In this document: positions 1 to 6,040 of the stretch, in pieces
How positions within the stretch are numbered: the stretch's first letter is position 1
Layout: the number at the start of each line of letters is the position of its first letter
Source of the DNA: Verrucomicrobiota bacterium
GTDB taxonomy: Bacteria; Verrucomicrobiota; Verrucomicrobiia; Opitutales; Opitutaceae
NCBI GenBank assembly: GCA_003694825.1
Contig: RFJS01000517.1
Span: 1-7,390, forward strand
Direction of reading: 5' to 3'
Length of the DNA: 7,390 nucleotides
Program-made: the position numbers and the translations under genes
Notes under the pieces: model-generated
Told to the model about the DNA's origin: nothing
What the model saw: the letters and a program-made list of their open reading frames with translations, nothing else
Databases searched by the model: none

Positions 1-576
1 CCCGGTGCCCGCCAGCTCATCGCGCCAGCGCGTGCCCTTGAAATAAAGCACGCCGTTCGGCGTCTCACCGCCTCCCTTCGCCCGCAGCAGCGGCGCGGCC
101 CATCCGAGAAAGCGCGGCAGTGCCGTGACGGCCCGGCCGAAGACGTAGTCGAACCTGCCCCGGAGCTGCTCGGCCCGGCAGATCTCCACGCGGACGTTCT
201 CCAACCCCAGTGCCGCCGCAATCGACCGGACTGTCCGGCCCTTCTTGCCGATGGAATCGACCAGTGTGAACCGGCACTGCGGATACACGACGGCAAGTGG
301 CAACCCGGGGAATCCGCCCCCGGTGCCGAGATCGGCCACGTCCGCCCCCGCCGCCGGCTGCCAGTGTCTGATCGCGAGCAGCGAATGCAGGAGATGATGC
401 ACTTCGAGGTGCTCGACATCCTTGCGCGAGACGAGGTTGACCCGCGCATTCCAATCCCGCACCAGCGCCGTGAGCCGGCCGAGCCGCTCGAGGCACTCGG
501 CGGAAAATTCCGGGAAGGCAGCGGCGACCGTCGGCAACGAATCGGGTGCGGGAAGATCAGGCATCGGCACACTCAT
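1..576 (-). CDS. rsmG: 16S rRNA (guanine-N7)-methyltransferase RsmG, 3' end missing
   Basis: This gene encodes a SAM-dependent cytosolic methyltransferase. In the RsmG (GidB) family the enzyme makes the m7G in the 530 loop of 16S rRNA (G527 in E. coli numbering). The window holds 192 codons and the frame is still open at base 1, so the C-terminus, probably a few dozen residues, is missing. Visible family features are the N-terminal helical part with WNARVNLVSRKD followed by HHLLHSL, the SAM-binding glycine loop DLGTGGGFPGLPL, the following strand FTLVDSIGKKGR with its acidic residue for the SAM ribose, and FDYVFGRAVTALPRFL, which matches the family's SRAVxPL segment. I chose the ATG at 574-576, which opens the frame with MSVPMPDL. 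An in-frame ATG at 562-564 is an alternative, and neither has a strong Shine-Dalgarno site. It is divergent from the β-barrel gene on its right. The assignment to RsmG is firm; the exact start is not. Confidence 0.93.
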   Translation of the reverse strand, partial: MSVPMPDLPAPDSLPTVAAAFPEFSAECLERLGRLTALVRDWNARVNLVSRKDVEHLEVHHLLHSLLAIRHWQPAAGADVADLGTGGGFPGLPLAVVYPQCRFTLVDSIGKKGRTVRSIAAALGLENVRVEICRAEQLRGRFDYVFGRAVTALPRFLGWAAPLLRAKGGGETPNGVLYFKGTRWRDELAGTG

Positions 577-756
577 CTCGACCGGGAAGCCGGAAAAGCA
601 CGAGCACGAAGCGCAGAGAATCAGCCTCCGGCCCCTGCCAGCACCTCGCGTGATGGGATTTGACCTGTGCGCCGCCCATTCGATGCTCTTCCACCAACGC
701 CGACGGCGGGAGCGCCTCTCCAGCTGGACGGCAAACACCAGACACATCGAAAGGAC
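577..756. other. Divergent intergenic region between rsmG and the β-barrel gene
   Basis: These 180 bases separate two genes that point away from each other, so they should hold the promoters of both. I see no convincing paired -35/-10 boxes. A TTGACC at 660-665 has only a weak GATGCT about 16 bases downstream. No long inverted repeat and no RNA-gene-like structure is apparent. An open frame upstream of and in phase with the β-barrel gene (from 667) looks non-coding, because it would place a basic, proline-rich stretch ahead of a good signal peptide. Confidence 0.5.
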
Positions 757-1539
757 ATGGCTCTAACGACATCGTTCACCCGCCTCAAGGGCATGGTCGC
801 TTCAGGTCTTGTAGCAGCCCTCATCGGCTCACTCCACGCAGCGTCGGAAGTGGAACCACCGGAGGGCGCCGTGCCCTCGCCAATCCATGTCTCGGCGGGC
901 GTGGCCTGGGACAGCCACTACGTCTCCGAAGGGCGCGACAACCTCTCGGGCGACAGTCTCGCAAGCGCACAGGTCGAAGCCTCCCTGCTCGGGTTTTTCG
1001 GCGGGCTCTGGTATGCGCGCAATCCGGCCGGCAACTACGATGAACTCAACGCCTTCCTCGGCTATGATTTCTCGCTCGGCCCGCTCGAGCTCTACGCCGC
1101 CTAAACCCATCTGCAGTTTTTTCAGGACCGGCTCCACGACAACGAGCTGAGCTTTGGCGCCGCCTTCGACGCCCTGCCCTTCGGGCTGCGTCCCGCCATC
1201 GACGCGACCTACAGCTTTGACGCGGGTCGACGTTTCTTCGACGGAAACGGCTGGTTCGTCGAGTGCTCGCTCTCGGCCGAGCAGGCGTTTGGGGACAAAC
1301 TGCTCCTGACGCCGTCGGCGGCCGTCGGGTTCAACTCCGGCTACATCACGGACGGCCACAACGGGCTGAACCACCTCACACTGCGCCTCGACGCCACCCT
1401 TCCCCTGACTTCCCTGGCCGAAGTGAGCGGCTACCTCGCGTGGAACCAGGCCCTGCGCAAGGACGTGGCGGACCACCCCGCGGACGTCCTGCTGCGCAAC
1501 TTTCTCTACGGCGGCGTCGCCGTCACCCTGCACTTCTGA
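757..1539 (+). pseudogene. Outer-membrane β-barrel protein gene interrupted by one in-frame TAA
   Basis: Ignoring one stop, the reading frame is 260 codons and encodes an exported outer-membrane protein. Residues 1-28 form a signal peptide: basic start, hydrophobic core MVASGLVAALIGSLHA, likely cleavage after Ala28. The mature part has alternating, aromatic-rich strands, such as VSAGVAWDSHYVSEGRDNL, and ends in YGGVAVTLHF. A terminal Phe on an amphipathic strand is the usual β-barrel assembly signal. The start of the mature part recalls families with an SAGVxxxSxYVSRG opening strand (TorF-like proteins), but I cannot name the family firmly. Codon 116 (1102-1104) is TAA within a strand reading LYAA-stop-THLQFF, where a Tyr codon (TAC or TAT) one base away would fit. 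The next 144 codons stay in frame without another stop and contain no Met, so the second part has no obvious restart. As written, only a 115-residue fragment would be made. This is either a recent nonsense mutation or a base-call error. Confidence 0.75.
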
Positions 1540-1541
1540 GA

Positions 1542-1671
1542 GCGCGCCCATCGAGCCTCGGCATCCGCCGCGGGCCGTTTCGCCCCTGGGCAGCGGGCCG
1601 CGCCAGGCGACCCGGCGTCCCTGCCCGTTCCTGCCGCGACCGGGTGGCGAGCGGTCGGCCCATGGGCGCGC
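1542..1671. repeat. 10-bp perfect inverted repeat spanning the convergent intergenic gap
   Basis: GCGCGCCCAT at 1542-1551 is exactly complementary to ATGGGCGCGC at 1662-1671. The arms sit just after the β-barrel stop and just before the stop of the convergent small gene. A 6-bp inner pair, ACCCGG at 1610-1615 with CCGGGT at 1640-1645, could fold inside the loop. Short direct copies of GCGGGCCG lie at 1570-1577 and 1593-1600. The right arm is followed by GGCTTTCCT, a weak T-rich stretch, so a transcription-ending or 3'-protecting role for the plus-strand transcript is possible. The 110-base loop and high GC make chance a real alternative. Nothing else is seen in this 140-base gap. Confidence 0.3.
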
Positions 1672-1679
1672 GGCTTTCC

Positions 1680-2102
1680 TCAGCGATTCGCGCGGTAGAG
1701 CACCATGTCGCCCTGGACAAGGCGATTGCCGTCGAGTTTGAAGGCCAGGGCCTTGTTGCCTTCGCGGCTGTCCACCGTCTCGACGACGACGCGGTTGTTC
1801 TCCACCCGATAGTAGCCGTTCACGAACCGGTTGCCGACCCGCACCTCGGCCCGGTCGTCGGGGAAAAAGCGCACGGCGTAGGCCGACTTGGCAAACGCGG
1901 CATGGGGGGTCGGCTCGCGGTCGGCCAGTTCATGCGGCCAGACATAGGTGCTGCTCGCCACCGCGGCGGCATCGTCGGCAAACCAACGATCCGGGGCGAC
2001 CAGGGCGAAAGCGATCACGATCGCCGAGACCGTAGCCCAAAAGGAAAACCACGCCCGGCGAAAGATCCAGCGACGTCGACCGGTGTATTCGTAGAGAACC
2101 AT
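1680..2102 (-). CDS. Hypothetical single-pass membrane protein with a β-rich extracytoplasmic domain
   Basis: This 140-residue protein is not one I recognise. The N-terminus is short and basic (residues 1-16, with clustered Arg). One hydrophobic segment follows at about 17-37 (AWFSFWATVSAIVIAFALV), so the positive-inside rule puts the rest outside the cytoplasm. Residues 75-140 look β-rich, with alternating polar and hydrophobic residues and turns, for example GYYRVENNRVVVETV and KLDGNRLVQGDMVLYR. That pattern suits a small β-sandwich or lipocalin-like fold, but no motif supports a function. I chose the ATG at 2100-2102 because GGAGGG lies 7 bases upstream. The frame stays open to 2276, but that extension is rich in Arg, Pro and Cys and looks non-coding. 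The gene lies 226 bases downstream of gspF on the same strand and converges on the β-barrel gene. A link to the secretion system rests on position only. Confidence 0.75.
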   Translation of the reverse strand: MVLYEYTGRRRWIFRRAWFSFWATVSAIVIAFALVAPDRWFADDAAAVASSTYVWPHELADREPTPHAAFAKSAYAVRFFPDDRAEVRVGNRFVNGYYRVENNRVVVETVDSREGNKALAFKLDGNRLVQGDMVLYRANR

Positions 2103-2109
2103 GGCAAAT

Positions 2110-2115
2110 CCCTCC
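2110..2115 (-). promoter_or_regulatory. Shine-Dalgarno site of the small membrane protein gene
   Basis: On the minus strand the bases read GGAGGG, with a 7-base spacer to the ATG at 2100-2102. This is close to the anti-16S consensus at near-ideal spacing. It decides the start in favour of the 140-residue protein over the longer frame. The secretion genes upstream show no comparable site. Confidence 0.75.
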
Positions 2116-2302
2116 GCGGCCGACGGTGCCCGGATGGGCGGCCGGCCGCATCTTCTCTTCATCGGCCGGGATGGCCACGAGCTTAGCCTCGCGGCGGCGC
2201 CCGGGAGCCAAACCCGGCACGGTCCGCCCGAAATTCCCGCCGTGATCCCGGGACGCCTGCACCCCGCGACCACCACGCACGCCCCGGCGGCACCGCTCCC
2301 GT

Positions 2303-2317
2303 CGCCCCGGAGGGGCG
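2303..2317 (-). terminator. GC-rich hairpin just after gspF, possible end of the secretion operon
   Basis: CGCCCC (2303-2308) and GGGGCG (2312-2317) pair perfectly around a 3-base loop, 11 bases beyond the gspF stop codon on the minus strand. No T-run follows the stem, so it does not fit a classical intrinsic terminator. It could be a pause or 3'-stability hairpin, or chance in GC-rich DNA. The rest of the 226-base gap (2103-2328) holds only the Shine-Dalgarno site and no other clear signal. Confidence 0.3.
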
Positions 2318-2328
2318 GACCTGCACCC

Positions 2329-3603
2329 TCAACGCACGCGCAGATTGGCGCTGAGCTGGAAGACCGCGAGAATGATGCCGAACGCGATCAGCGCGACAAA
2401 GACGAAGGCCACCATGAGCACGCCGATGGAAAGCGCGCCGACGAAAAAGTTCAGCTGTTTCTGCTGCCGGTTGCGGTAAAACCTCGCCACTTCATGCAGC
2501 CCGGGGACGAGGTTGCCGGTGTTGTCGCCGATCACGAGGATATCGGCGACGAGGTCGGGCAGGTAGCCGGTATCGCGCAACGCGGTGGAAATGGGCAGTC
2601 CCTCGGCGATCTTGAGCCGGGCCTCGGTGAAGACGCGGCGGATCGTGGTGTTGAGAATCGTGCGTTCGGTGAGGGCGAGAGCCGTGATCGTGGTGATGCC
2701 GTTCTCCAGAAGCAGGGCCAGGGTCTGCACGAGCCGCAGCAGATCGGCATCGCGCAGAAAACTGCCGAGGCCCGGGATCCCGAGCACACGCTGATCGATC
2801 ACCTCGCGCCCCTTCGGCGTGCGCCGCCAGGCCCAGATCGCGACGCTTCCGGCCAGCAGCCCCAGACCAAAGACCGGGCCCCAGGTGACGAGCACCTCCG
2901 AGGTGGCGATCAACAGCCGCGTGGGCAGCGGCAACTTGCCCCCGAGGCCGGCGAGGAGCGTCTGGATACGCGGAAGCAGAAAGTAGAGAAAAATCAGGAC
3001 GACGCCGACCGCCACGCCCACGATAAAGATCGGGTAGAACATCGCGCTGATGAGCTTGCCGCGCAGCTCCTCGCGATCCTCGAGATCGGCGACGAGGCGC
3101 TGCAGGATCTCCGTGAGATTGCCGGTCGCCTCACCGGCCTCGACGAGGCTGATGGAGGCCTCGTCAAACACCTGCGGATGTGCGCGCATGGCATTGGAAA
3201 GCGACTGACCCTGGCTGAGCGCATCCCACAAGGCGGAGGCGAGGGCCTTGAGCCGCCCGCTACTGAGGCGCCGGCTGAGCATGCGCACGGCGTCGCCGGA
3301 CTGCACGCCGGCAGCCAGCAGGTCGGAGAGCGCCCGCAGAAACGGGAGCCGATCGCGGCGGGAGAACCGGTATTTATCCCCACTGCTGCCGCCCCCGCTG
3401 AAGAGGCTGCGCCATCCACCGCCCGCCCCGGCCGACGTTCCGGAGCCGGATGCCTCCGCCCCGCCGGCGGACTCGCCGAGGCGGATCGGCGTGAGACCGC
3501 GGGCGGAGAGCTGGCGGATCGCCGCCTTGCGGCTGGACGCCTCCAACCGGCCCTTCACGGTCTTTCCGGAAGCGTCACGGGCTGAATACGAATACGTCGG
3601 CAT
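2329..3603 (-). CDS. gspF: Type II secretion / type IV pilus inner-membrane platform protein, GspF/PilC family
   Basis: This 424-residue protein has normal length for the family. GspF/PilC proteins form the inner-membrane platform that contacts the assembly ATPase and passes its motion to the pseudopilus. The N-terminus, MPTYSYSARDASGKTVKGRL, is the typical opening (Y-x-Y-x-A-x-D-x-x-G-K-x-x-x-G). A Gly/Ser/Ala-rich linker follows at about 46-76. The first cytoplasmic T2SSF domain covers about 85-185 and carries GEATGNL at 157-163. Membrane segments lie near 187-210 and 236-258. The second T2SSF domain, about 285-385, carries GDNTGNL at 359-365, and a last membrane segment spans about 387-413. 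The start at 3601-3603 is set by the family N-terminus, since no clear Shine-Dalgarno site precedes it. The gene begins 30 bases after the gspE stop, so the two should share one transcript. GspF and PilC cannot be told apart from this sequence alone. Confidence 0.93.
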   Translation of the reverse strand: MPTYSYSARDASGKTVKGRLEASSRKAAIRQLSARGLTPIRLGESAGGAEASGSGTSAGAGGGWRSLFSGGGSSGDKYRFSRRDRLPFLRALSDLLAAGVQSGDAVRMLSRRLSSGRLKALASALWDALSQGQSLSNAMRAHPQVFDEASISLVEAGEATGNLTEILQRLVADLEDREELRGKLISAMFYPIFIVGVAVGVVLIFLYFLLPRIQTLLAGLGGKLPLPTRLLIATSEVLVTWGPVFGLGLLAGSVAIWAWRRTPKGREVIDQRVLGIPGLGSFLRDADLLRLVQTLALLLENGITTITALALTERTILNTTIRRVFTEARLKIAEGLPISTALRDTGYLPDLVADILVIGDNTGNLVPGLHEVARFYRNRQQKQLNFFVGALSIGVLMVAFVFVALIAFGIILAVFQLSANLRVR

Positions 3604-3633
3604 GGTTCAGGGAGCGACTGGCAAAAGGCGCGG

Positions 3634-5406
3634 TCAGGCGGATTCGGCCATCGAGACCGTGCGGACGACTTCCTCGAGCGAGGTGAGTCCCTTGCGGACC
3701 TGCTTCCAACCGGACTGCCCGAGGGTCTGCATGCCGTGTTCGATGGCGACCTTGCGGATCACCCGGGAGGACTCGCGCCGCACGATGAGATCGTGCAGAT
3801 GCTCGCCCACCCGCAGTATCTCGAAGATGCCGATGCGGCCCCGGTAGCCGGAATGGCGGCAGGCTTCGCAACCGACCGGCACATGCACTTCGCTGACACC
3901 GGCCGCTTCGGCGGGCTCGACCTCGAGCACGGCGAGCGATTCCTGCAGGGTGACCGGCGAGATGGGTTCGAGCCGGGTGCAGGCCTGGCAGAGACGCCGC
4001 ACCAGGCGCTGGGCGATGACGAGTTCGACGGCCGAGGCGATGAGGAAGGGCTCGATCCCCATGTCGACGAGGCGGGTGACGGCGCCCGGCGCGTCATTGG
4101 TGTGGATGGTGCTGAAGACGAGGTGGCCGGTGAGGGAGGCGCGGATCGCGATGTCCGCGGTGTCGCGGTCGCGAATCTCGCCGACCATGATGACATTGGG
4201 GTCCTGGCGGAGAATGTGGCGCAGCCCGCTGGCGAAGGTGAGGCCGATCTCGGGCCGCACCTGCATCTGGTTCACGCCGGGGATCTCGTATTCGATCGGA
4301 TCCTCGATCGTGATGATGCGTTTTTCCGTGGAGTTGATCTCGCGAATGAAGGCGGAGAGCGAGGTGGACTTGCCCGAGCCGGTGGGGCCGGTGACCAGGA
4401 TGATGCCGTGCGGCAGATCGAGGACCTTGCGGATCTGCGCCTGATCGTCGGCCCCGAGGCCGAGCTGTTCGAGTGTGAGGGGCTGGGATTTCTTGTTGAG
4501 CAGGCGCAGGCTGACGCTCTCGCCGTAGATGGTGGGGATGGTCGAGAGGCGGATGTCGAGGGTGCTGTCGCCGGTTTTGTAGGTGATGCGCCCGTCCTGC
4601 GGAAGGCGGCGTTCCGAGATGTTGAGCTTCGCCATGATCTTGAGGCGGGAGGTGATGGCCTCCTGGAAGCGGCGAAGGTTGTCGGGCAGCGGCACCGGCA
4701 CGAGCAGACCGTCGATGCGGTAGCGAATGCGCAGCGATTCCTCCTGCGGCTCGAAGTGGATGTCGGTGGCGCCGTCCTCGATGGCCTGGGCGATGACCTG
4801 GTTGACGAACCGGATGACGGCGGCGTTCTCGTCCTCGTCTTCGGTCTCGGCCTCGGCGGCGAGGCCGGGCGTGTCGTCCGAATCGTCGAGACTGTCGGCA
4901 CCGACGCCGAGGTTTTCCGTGATGAATTTGGAGATCTTTTCCGGATGGGCGAGGTGCCAGACGACGTCGCGCCCGCAGGCGGCGAGGATCCACTCGTCCA
5001 TGAGCGGTTCGGGCGGCCAGCTGGTGGCGAGGTGGAGGATCTCGCCGGCGGGCTCGGCCGCCGGGACATCCGCGGCGGCTCCTTCCGGCGTGGCGGCGTC
5101 AGCGGCTGCGGCAGGGGCGGCCGACGAGGGGCGGACCGGCACGCAGTGGTATTCGTTGACGAGGCGCACGGGGACGAGGCGGAGGGCCTCGAGGTCGAAG
5201 CGGTCGGGATTGACGAGCTCGAGCCCGGTCTGCTCGGCGATGAGGTGCAGGATCTGATCGAGCGGCGTGTCGGTCTCGGTGGCGAGCCACTCGGCGCGGC
5301 GGGCGCGGGGCAGCTCGAGGAGGTGTTCGCGCTGCTCGGGCTTGAGGGCGTCGAGCAGCGGGAAGGCGGCGCGCGGCGTGGTGGCGGCGGAAGGAGATTC
5401 GCTCAT
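3634..5406 (-). CDS. gspE: Type II secretion / type IV pilus assembly ATPase, GspE/PilB family
   Basis: This 590-residue cytoplasmic ATPase would be the motor that drives pseudopilus or pilus assembly. Residues about 20-165 match the family N-terminal (MshEN / T2SSE_N) domain, for example AEQTGLELVNPDRF and later ILHLATSWPPEPLMDEWI. That domain is split by an Ala/Pro-rich segment at about 94-121. An acidic linker (about 171-193) leads to the core, which opens with IRFVNQVIAQAIEDGATDIH. Visible motifs are the Arg-rich IRYRIDG (227-233), Walker A GPTGSGKST (340-348), Asp box ITIEDP (365-370), Walker B VIMVGEIRD (405-413) with Glu410, and His box GHLVFSTIHTN (427-437). The four-Cys zinc motif is CxxC at 473/476 and CxxC at 513/516. 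All catalytic motifs are present. The start ATG (5404-5406) overlaps the previous gene's stop as ATGA, which suggests coupled translation. Only weak purine-rich sequence precedes it. The zinc motif and the secretin neighbour suit GspE, but PilB is possible. Confidence 0.94.
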   Translation of the reverse strand: MSESPSAATTPRAAFPLLDALKPEQREHLLELPRARRAEWLATETDTPLDQILHLIAEQTGLELVNPDRFDLEALRLVPVRLVNEYHCVPVRPSSAAPAAAADAATPEGAAADVPAAEPAGEILHLATSWPPEPLMDEWILAACGRDVVWHLAHPEKISKFITENLGVGADSLDDSDDTPGLAAEAETEDEDENAAVIRFVNQVIAQAIEDGATDIHFEPQEESLRIRYRIDGLLVPVPLPDNLRRFQEAITSRLKIMAKLNISERRLPQDGRITYKTGDSTLDIRLSTIPTIYGESVSLRLLNKKSQPLTLEQLGLGADDQAQIRKVLDLPHGIILVTGPTGSGKSTSLSAFIREINSTEKRIITIEDPIEYEIPGVNQMQVRPEIGLTFASGLRHILRQDPNVIMVGEIRDRDTADIAIRASLTGHLVFSTIHTNDAPGAVTRLVDMGIEPFLIASAVELVIAQRLVRRLCQACTRLEPISPVTLQESLAVLEVEPAEAAGVSEVHVPVGCEACRHSGYRGRIGIFEILRVGEHLHDLIVRRESSRVIRKVAIEHGMQTLGQSGWKQVRKGLTSLEEVVRTVSMAESA

Positions 5407-6005
5407 GGAGACTTCTGCTGGCTTTGCTGGAGCGCCTGGCGCCGCATGGCGCGGCGCCGGCGGATCTCTTCGGCGACACGCTGCATGCGCAACCGCACTT
5501 CCTGATCGGACATGCGCTGGACGGCCGCGTTGTTCCGGGCCGGTTGCGCGGCGGTGGCCGCGGCCGCGGGCTTGCCGCCGGATGGGTTGGCCTGGGGCGC
5601 GAGAGCGACGATCTTGGGCTTGCGCAGCTCGATGCGCCTGGACTGGCCGCCCTGGGAGATGACGACGGTGTCGGTTTTGTCGGTCATCTGGTAGTCGGTG
5701 ACGGTGATGTTGTTGACCGTCTTGCCGAGCTCGACCGTGTAGGATTTTGAGGTGGAGGCGTCGAAAAGGGTGATGAGGGTGGTATCGCCGATGGCGAGGA
5801 CGCCGCGAAACTCGATCTTGTCGAGCGCGGAGGGGGCCGCGGGCGCCTCTTCCTTTTTCTCGCCGAAGCCGGGCGGCAGAAACGGGGAACGGCCCTCCGC
5901 CGCCCGCAGGGGGCCGACGGCCGCGGCCGAGAGGAGGCACACCACCGCGAGGACGGCCGGGATCCGCGCGGCGGCGGCGGGACGACGCTGGAGGGTGCGT
6001 TTCAT
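5403..6005 (-). CDS. Exported GspC/PilP-like protein of the secretion operon
   Basis: This 200-residue protein begins with a long signal peptide or N-terminal anchor: basic MKRTLQRR, hydrophobic core at about 16-30, possible cleavage after Ala35. RSPFLPPGF (39-47) recalls the RNPF-type segment ahead of the homology region in PilP and GspC proteins. Residues 61-133 form a small β-rich domain, with IEFRGVLAIGDTTLITLFD, then a SYTVELGKTV strand-turn and ITVTDYQMTDKTDTVVIS. That pattern (a 'FxGVL' strand, a K-x-Y-x-V-x-x-G-x-x-V turn, then a V-x-x strand) is what the GspC/PilP homology region looks like, so I infer a periplasmic connector between secretin and inner membrane. Similarity is to pattern, not to a clear motif. 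The tail has an Ala/Pro-rich linker (about 138-160) and a strongly basic, probably helical end (165-190). The gene lies 35 bases after gspD and overlaps gspE by 4 bases. No good Shine-Dalgarno site precedes the ATG at 6003-6005. Confidence 0.7.
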   Translation of the reverse strand: MKRTLQRRPAAAARIPAVLAVVCLLSAAAVGPLRAAEGRSPFLPPGFGEKKEEAPAAPSALDKIEFRGVLAIGDTTLITLFDASTSKSYTVELGKTVNNITVTDYQMTDKTDTVVISQGGQSRRIELRKPKIVALAPQANPSGGKPAAAATAAQPARNNAAVQRMSDQEVRLRMQRVAEEIRRRRAMRRQALQQSQQKSP

Positions 6006-6040
6006 GGTCGGAGGCGTTTTCCGCGATACGGTAGACGATT

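Noticed and set aside
660..688. A possible sigma-70-type promoter (TTGACC, then GATGCT) before the β-barrel gene
   Set aside because: The -35-like box is fair but the -10-like box matches at only about half its positions. The organism's promoter consensus is unknown, so I do not annotate it.
667..756. A longer N-terminus for the β-barrel protein starting at 667
   Set aside because: It would bury the signal peptide behind about 30 basic, proline-rich residues, which does not fit an exported protein.
829..1551. A 240-codon minus-strand frame opposite the β-barrel gene, tempting because it is not broken at 1102-1104
   Set aside because: It is in codon register with the plus-strand gene, and the TAA reads as a Leu codon (TTA) from the other side. 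The plus-strand product has a signal peptide and a barrel-type C-terminus; the antisense product has no recognisable feature.
1263..2186. A 307-codon plus-strand frame running across the end of the β-barrel gene, the gap and the small membrane protein gene
   Set aside because: It crosses two better-supported genes and a GC-rich gap. Its product is Arg/Pro/Gly-rich without motifs, and no ribosome site supports it.
2101..3585. A 494-codon open frame on the plus strand opposite gspF
   Set aside because: It has the same codon register with gspF, so the same explanation applies. The predicted protein is low-complexity, and gspF on the other strand has full family features.
3736..5505. A 589-codon open frame on the plus strand opposite gspE
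   Set aside because: Its codons are exactly in register with gspE codons on the other strand. In that register an antisense stop needs TTA, CTA or TCA in the sense gene, and these are rare at this GC content. The product is a Gly/Asp/Glu-rich string with no fold or motif.
5407..5940. An upstream extension of the gspE frame that would give a 768-residue protein
   Set aside because: The added part is Arg/Pro/Gly-rich and overlaps a well-formed exported protein gene in another frame. The ATG at 5404-5406 gives a family-like N-terminus and an ATGA overlap.
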